Shown here piece after piece: positions 58,261 through 64,000 of a DNA stretch of 64,000 nt. A model generated the notes under the pieces. The model was given only the letters and a program-made list of their open reading frames with translations, did not search any database and was not told the origin of the DNA. Made by a program: the position numbers and the translations under genes. The stretch spans positions 107,319,277 to 107,383,276 of the forward strand of contig CATIUR010000005.1 of assembly GCA_949592205.1 (NCBI GenBank). The letters are read 5' to 3'. The first letter of the stretch is position 1. The number at the start of each line of letters is the position of its first letter. Source of the stretch: Helichrysum umbraculigerum. Taxonomy: Eukaryota > Streptophyta > Magnoliopsida > Asterales > Asteraceae.

Positions 58261-58275
58261 TTCTCCCCCCGTTAG
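58261..58275 (-). promoter_or_regulatory. Polypurine tract of G
   Basis: On the - strand CTAACGGGGGGAGAA abuts the 3' LTR. An inverted repeat around CTCGTCCCGAG follows, as in E and F. Confidence 0.8.
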
Positions 58276-58294
58276 TGAAATCTCGTCCCGAGAT

Positions 58295-61200
58295 TTAAGT
58301 CGAGCCGTGAGTCTCGGTCACGCTCTCAAATAGGTTAGGGTATTTCTTTCGTATTTCATCCTCTCGTTCCCAGGTAAACTCTGGGCCATGTTTCGAGTTC
58401 CAACGAACTTTAACCAGTTTGATTCGTTTGTGTCAAAGTTTCTGCATTTTAGAATCCATAACTTCAACAGGTTCCTCCACAAAGTTAAGTTTTGAGTCAA
58501 TGAAGACTTCGTCAGGAGGAATGATAAGTGTTTCATCAGAAAGACACTTTTTGAGGTTGCTAACGTGGAAAGTATCGTGTATGCTACTAAGCTCTTGCGG
58601 TAGTTTAAGCTTGTAAGCGACAGGACCAATCCTAGCAAGGATTTCAAATGGTCCGATGTATCGTGGGTTCAGCTTTCCTCGCTTGCCAAATCGTGCTACT
58701 CCTTTCCAGGGAGATACTTTGAGTAGGACCTTGTCTCCTACTTGAAACTCAAGAGGTTTTCGGCGGTTATCGGCGTAACTCTTTTGTCGATCTCGTGCCG
58801 CTTTCAGTCGGCTCAATACTTGAGTTATTTTGTCAGTGGTTTCCTGGACAAGTTCGGGTCCAGATAGTTGTCTGTCGTCCAACTCTGCCCAACAGAGTGG
58901 TGATCGGCACTTGCGTCCATATAACGCCTCAAATGGTGCCATCTGTATACTCGTGTGATAGCTATTGTTATAAGAAAATTCAGCTAGAGGTAGGTGTGTA
59001 TCCCAGTTACCTCCGAAGTCTATCACACATGCTCGCAACAAGTCTTCGAGCGTCTGTATCGTTCGCTCACTTTGGCCGTCAGTCTGTGGGTGGTAGGCAG
59101 TACTCATATCAAGTCGAGTACCCATAGCCTGTTGTAATGTTTGCCAAAAGCGAGAAGTGAATCGCGCATCTCTATCAGAGATGATGGATAGGGGCACACC
59201 ATGCCGAGAAACAATCTCTTTAATATAGATTTTAGCTAGTTTCTCCATTCCATCCGTTTCCTTAATAGCGAGAAAGTGGGCTGATTTCGTCAATCGATCG
59301 ACAATCACCCATATGGCATTTGCTCCCGATGCCATTCTAGGTAACTTCGTAATGAAGTCCATTGTTATCTGCTCCCATTTCCATTTGGGCAACTCAGGTT
59401 GTTGCAAAAGTCCAGACGGCTTTTGGTATTCTACCTTTACCTTCGAGCAAGTTAAACATTTGCTCACATAGGTGGCAATGTCACGTTTCATTCCAGGCCA
59501 CCAGTAAAAGCCTTTCAAGTCCTGGTACATCTTGTCTGCACCAGGATGTATTAAGTAATTGGACTTATGTGCCTCGTCCAAAATCAGCTTGCGTAACTCA
59601 TCTACGCATGGTACCCAAATTCGGTTCATGAAGTACAACACCCCGTTGTCCTTTTTCTCGAGTTGTTTTTCCATTCCCTTCAAGGATTCATCTTTAAGAC
59701 GTTCGGGAGTGAAAGCAAGTTCTTGAGCTTCACGAATTTGAGTAATGAGATTCGAATGGATTGTCAATCCCAAAGCTCGAACTCTTCGAGGTTTGATTCG
59801 TTCCTTACGACTCAGGGCATCTGCTACTACGTTAGCTTTACCCGGGTGATACTTTATTTCACAGTCGTAATCGTTAAGTAATTCGACCCAACGTCGTTGT
59901 CTCATGTTAAGTTCTTTTTGGTCGAATATATGTTGTTGGCTCTTATGATCAGTGAAGATCGTACACTTTGTACCGTATAGGTAGTGTCTCCAGATCTTCA
60001 GTGCAAAAACAACGGCTCCCAATTCCAAATCATGAGTCGTATAGTTTTTCTCATGCACTTTTAGTTGTCATGATGCATAAGCAATGACCTTTTCGTTTTG
60101 CATCAGTACGCAACCCAATCCCTGATGCGATGCATCACAGTAAACAACAAAGTTATCTACTCCTTCGGGTAGTGATAATATGGGTGCGCTGCTCAGTTTC
60201 TGTTTCAATAGTTGGAATGCATTCTCTTGCTTCTCATTTCACTCAAATTTCTTGTCTTTTTGAGTTAATGTGGTAAGTGGTTGGGCTATCTTTGAAAAGT
60301 TTGCGATGAATCGCCTGTAATAGCCAGCTAGACCAAGAAATTGTCGTACTTCAGTTGGGGTTTTCGGTGCTTCCCAGTTGTTGATTGCCTCAATTTTGGA
60401 TGGGTCCACCTGAATCCCCTTGTCATTTATCACATGACCAAGGAATTGAACCTCTCGTATCCAAAATTCGCATTTAGAGAACTTTGCATAAAGCTTCTCT
60501 TTTTGTAGTAGTTCGAGGACAAGCTTCAGATGTTGCTCGTGATCTTCTTTCGTTTGTGAGTATACCAAGATGTCGTCAATAAACACAATGACGAATTTAT
60601 CCAAATAGGGTTTGCACACTCTGTTCATCAAATCCATGAATACTGCTGGTGCGTTGGTCAGCCCAAAAGGCATGACTAGAAACTCGTAGTGACCGTAACG
60701 AGTCCTAAAAGCAGTTTTTGGTACATCCTCTTCTCGTACCTTAAGTTGATGGTAACCAGATCGTAGGTCAATCTTTGAATAATAACTCGACCCTTGCAAT
60801 TGATCAAACAGATCGTCAATGCGTGGTAACGGGTATCTGTTCTTGATAGTTACCTTGTTCAGTTCTCGATAATCGATGCACATCCGCATAGATCCATCCT
60901 TTTTCTTAACAAACAAAACCGGAGCTCCCCAAGGGGAAAAGCTCGGTCGAATGAATCCCAAGTCTAGAAGTTCTTGTAGTTGCGTAGACAGCTCTTGCAT
61001 TTCAGAGGGAGCTAGACGATAAGGTGCTCGTGCGATAGGTGCGGCTCCTGGCACCAGGTCAATGTGAAACTCAATTTGTCGTGGGGGTGGCAATCCCGGC
61101 AACTCATCAGGAAATACTCCTGGATAGTCGCGTACAATGGGCACATCGTCTATACGTCGCTCCTCGGTTTTCTTTTCTACAATGTGTGCCAAAAATGCTT

Positions 61201-62869
61201 GGTACCCCTTTCGGAGATACTTACTGGCCTTCAAGCACGAAATCATTTTTGTGGTACTTTTTCGTTTCTCACCTTGAACCACAAGTGTTTCTCCTGTTGA
61301 CAGTGGTAATCGTACCAGTTTATCATGACATATGATCTCAGCGCGGTTCTTAGATAACCAATCCATACCGACTACAACGTCAAAACTTCCCAACTTAACC
61401 GGTAGTAAGTCTATTTCGAAGAGATGACCTTCTAACTCCAAGGTACATCCCGGTACTATTTCTCCTGATTCGATTAACTCACCATCGGCTAATTCTATGG
61501 TATACTTGTTGTCTAACTTACGGGATTCAAGTTCTAATAGTGGTCTAAATTCAGTAGACACAAAACTTAAATCAGCACCCGAATCAATTAACACAGAGGC
61601 ATAATGATTGTTTACAAGAAACGTACCAGTGACGGTGTTAGGGTCCTGGCGTGCCTCTTGTGCCCCGATCACGAATGCCCTTCCTTGAGCCGGTTGGTTG
61701 TTGATGTTGTTGGCTCGGTTATTGTTGTTACCGCGGTTGTTGTTGTTGAGCTTAGGGCATCGGTTACGGTAGTGTCCTTGCTCACCACATTCAAAACATC
61801 CCTGGTTTTGACGCTCAGTGTTTGCTCGTGGGGGAGGGTTGGTTTTGCATTCTCGGGTTCTATGTCCCCATGCCCTACAGTTTCCACAATACCCACACCC
61901 ACCTTCGTGGTGTCGGTTACACTTACCACATTTGGGTTTGTTACCCAGGTATGGTTTCGATTCGGTGGTAGTGGCAACATATGCTTTCGCATTTCCAGAA
62001 GATTTCTTGTTCTGCTGACCCTGACGATCAGTACCACTACCGTTCCACTTTCGCTTTGCACCACCAGAACTACTAACATCAGTACTGTTCGGTTCACTTT
62101 TTCCCGACACAGCTTTCTTAGTCAGATTTCCCATCCTGACTGCCTCCTCGGTCAAATTTTGTGCTAGAGTAACAGCACTCCTGAATGAGTCCGGTTTAGA
62201 TGATGTTACCAGACTGCGGATTTGCGGTACCAGACCGTATATGTAGCGCTCGATACGCTTATACTCGGGTGTCACCATATGTGGCACTAGACGTGCAAGT
62301 TCCTGAAACTTAGTGGTGTACCCAGTAATATCGGCCCCAATCATGGTGATGTTCCACAACTCTGTTTCTATTTTCTGCATCTCACTGCGAGGGCAGAATT
62401 CCTCCAACATCAGATTCTTAAATGTTCCCCATGACATTGAATAAGCAGCTGGTCGACCAAGTGATTGGATCTGACTGTTCCACCAAGTGAGCGCTTTGTC
62501 AGCCAAAGTGCAAGCAGCATACTTCACCATACAGTCAGGTGAACATTCACTAATATCCAATACCGACTCAGTTTTCTCTATCCAGTGAATCATACCAATT
62601 GCACCCTCGGTGCCACGAAAAGAAATCGGCTTACAAGCCTGAAATGTTTTGTATGAACACCCTCGGCTAGCATTCACGAGTGTCTCAGTATTAATAGGGG
62701 TAGATCCACTGTTGTTAGCTCCAGGTTCACGACTACGGCTTGCCTCATATTCAGCAATACCTTCAGCTATTCTTCGTGCGATCATTTGTTCAGTGGTTTC
62801 GGTGGGTGGTGGTGGTGGAGGCGTAGTCGTCTTTTGACTTGTTCTAGTGACTCGTCGTTTGGGAGGCAT
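58295..62869 (-). pseudogene. Tekay gag-pol polyprotein of G, three in-frame TGA codons
   Basis: One frame of about 1524 codons from ATG at 62869 (MPPKRRVTRT) to TAA at 58295-58297, interrupted by TGA at 60239-60241 (F has Trp), 60068-60070 (F has Arg, YASRQLK) and 58433-58435 (near the chromodomain). Domains in order: gag with GTEGAIGMIHWIEK and LTWWNS; zinc motifs CGNCRAWGHRTREC and CFECGEQGHYRNRC; protease DSGA; RT with VFIDDILVYS; RNase H; integrase with HPGADKMYQ, SKCLTC, MDFITKLPR, ISDRDARFTS and HPQTDGQSE; a chromodomain-like end after the third stop. Each stop is explained by a single transition in CGA or TGG. It is similar to F throughout pol and more diverged in gag. Confidence 0.93.
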
Positions 62870-63521
62870 GATTCAGCTCTGCGATGAATAAAATGCAGAG
62901 TGTTAATGTTGAGATATTGAATGTGAATAGATCAAAGATTCACATTTGATAGAAATGAATGACATGAAAAGATGAATGAATAGGGTTTTACAACACGTGT
63001 CATACAACTTTGAAACACCCACATGTACCTAGCATAATATAATCACGTTGGCCAGGCGTCATTATATAATGTCCAATACATATTTCTTTTCATTGTTGTT
63101 TAACACTGTTAATTTCAGAGGTTCTCAAGAATAATCAATCATCAAGCTGTAAAATGTTTCAGGGTTTACAAGAGTTGGTCACAAAGTGTCGATAAAGTAT
63201 AGGTTTAATCACAAGTCGACAGTTGTAAGAGGAAATAACATGGTTGATAATAAGCATAACGAATACGAGACGTAAACCAAGCATACATTATATATTAAAG
63301 ATCATAACGCTGTTACATGAGTTTAGTACAAAATGAGATGGGATTTCTAATATACCCATCGATGGTTAGCGTTATACAAAAGATGATGGGTTTCCTATAC
63401 ATATACCCATTCTACTAACAAAGTTCCATCCAACATACAGCTAGTCCATAATTAATACATACATATATTTCCCCAAAAGTAATAGTCTAATATGGTGTAG
63501 GCACAACCGCCATACACAGGC
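62870..63521 (-). other. Leader between leader ORF and gag of G
   Basis: AT-rich and non-coding; no feature is recognised apart from the spacing, which is similar to that of F. Confidence 0.4.
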
Positions 63522-64000
63522 CTAATGGAACCATGGTAAATACATCCTAACCGCAACCATCACTGCTGCAGTCATCACACACACACTAGCTACAATCTCT
63601 GACACCCTAGCACGCCTCTCTAAAGCTGCAACGCGTGCACGGGTGGATGCTAGACTCTGCCAGTCTGTCTGACGGTGAGTCTCCACAAAATCCATCCTCT
63701 GATGGAGCATAGCCATATCCATGTCAGTGCGGGAGGCATCACTCAGTAGCTCCATCACATCTCTGCTCCTGCTAGATGATATCCTAAACATGGTGTGGAC
63801 CACAGCCACAAGGGTAGGCACAGTGAGCTCCAGAGGCTCACCAGTGAGATATGCAGATGGTGGTGAGTGGGAGGACTCTCCAAACTCAAAGGTCGAGGGA
63901 ATACCCTCTAGTGATCTCCACTCTCTCAATACTCGAGGCATCCAGTCCAGATGAGAAGGTCGGAGCCTCTTCTGTGGCGGCTCGACAACTGGAACCTCAG
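63522..64000 (-). CDS. Leader ORF upstream of gag in G (partial, runs off window)
   Basis: An open frame on the sense strand enters from beyond 64000 and ends at 63522. At least 159 codons are visible; ATG 63941 is an internal methionine because the frame stays open upstream (phrase PPQKRLRPSHLDW). The C-terminal half has a heptad-like stretch (MLHQRMDFVETHRQTDWQSL; RARVAALERRARV) followed by a hydrophobic segment of about 20 residues (IVASVCVMTAAVMVAV) that could span a membrane, then a short tail. It has no family I recognise and is not clearly similar to the F leader ORF, but shares position, strand and coiled-coil character. No stop is present in the visible part. Confidence 0.55.
   Translation of the reverse strand, partial: EVPVVEPPQKRLRPSHLDWMPRVLREWRSLEGIPSTFEFGESSHSPPSAYLTGEPLELTVPTLVAVVHTMFRISSSRSRDVMELLSDASRTDMDMAMLHQRMDFVETHRQTDWQSLASTRARVAALERRARVSEIVASVCVMTAAVMVAVRMYLPWFH

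Larger units (their letters stand above)
46203..64000 (-). mobile_element. Tekay-type element G (5' end beyond the window)
   Basis: The 3' LTR is 46203-47197 plus 56080-58260, split by E. Then come the polypurine tract (58261), gag-pol (58295-62869) and a leader ORF running off the window. The 5' LTR is not in view. G sits in the right LTR of C; the bases before it are CCGGA (46198-46202). Confidence 0.9.

Overview
The window is a nested stack of plant LTR retrotransposons with no recognisable host gene. Two Ty3/gypsy lineages make up nearly all of it. One is Athila-type, all on the + strand, with a tRNA-Asp-like primer site and gag/PR or an Athila ORF1 protein. The other is Tekay-type chromovirus, mostly on the - strand, with an initiator-Met tRNA primer site, gag-PR-RT-RNaseH-integrase and a C-terminal chromodomain-like tail. 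This composition, plus LTRs of 2.4-3.2 kb and AT-rich spacers, points to a large, repeat-rich plant genome, probably a eudicot. An Asteraceae-like genome would fit, but that is only a guess.

Layout from left to right. Athila element A (1-8540, left LTR cut by the window edge) sits inside Tekay LTR fragment H (8541-9692). After H come a trinucleotide microsatellite (9693-9872) and a foldback/MITE-like segment (about 9985-10508). Athila element C fills the rest of the framework: LTR pieces 10509-12545 and 27590-27952, interior 27953-45933, and right LTR 45934-46202. C is split four ways. Athila element B (12546-27589) lies in its left LTR, and B's own right LTR holds a solo Tekay LTR (24109-26736, duplication CAATT). 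Complete Tekay element F (32466-43210, duplication TCGCA) lies inside C's ORF1. Tekay element G (46203 to beyond 64000) lies in C's right LTR, and G's LTR is split by the young gag-only Tekay element E (47198-56074, duplication GTTAT).

Coding capacity is divided. F and G carry gag-pol, each broken only by in-frame TGA codons. E keeps an intact gag and no pol. None of the Athila elements has RT or integrase. A has gag, protease and a long alpha-helical domain of unknown function. B and C carry a homologous helical protein with a different N-terminus, plus a separate ORF1 (Athila env-position protein) that begins at a likely splice acceptor. The Athila copies therefore look non-autonomous and would need pol supplied in trans.

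The most striking signal is in the non-coding DNA. Every LTR family here carries, near its promoter region, an array of its own short CG-containing palindromic word. In the three Athila families these words repeat at almost exactly 21 bp about 90-100 bp upstream of a TATA box. In three Tekay LTRs the unit is a 21-bp inverted repeat. Element E also has a leader array of about nine mini-hairpins at a 22-bp period whose arms differ in sequence but stay self-complementary. Several 3'-region hairpins of the Athila elements show compensatory changes among A, B and C.
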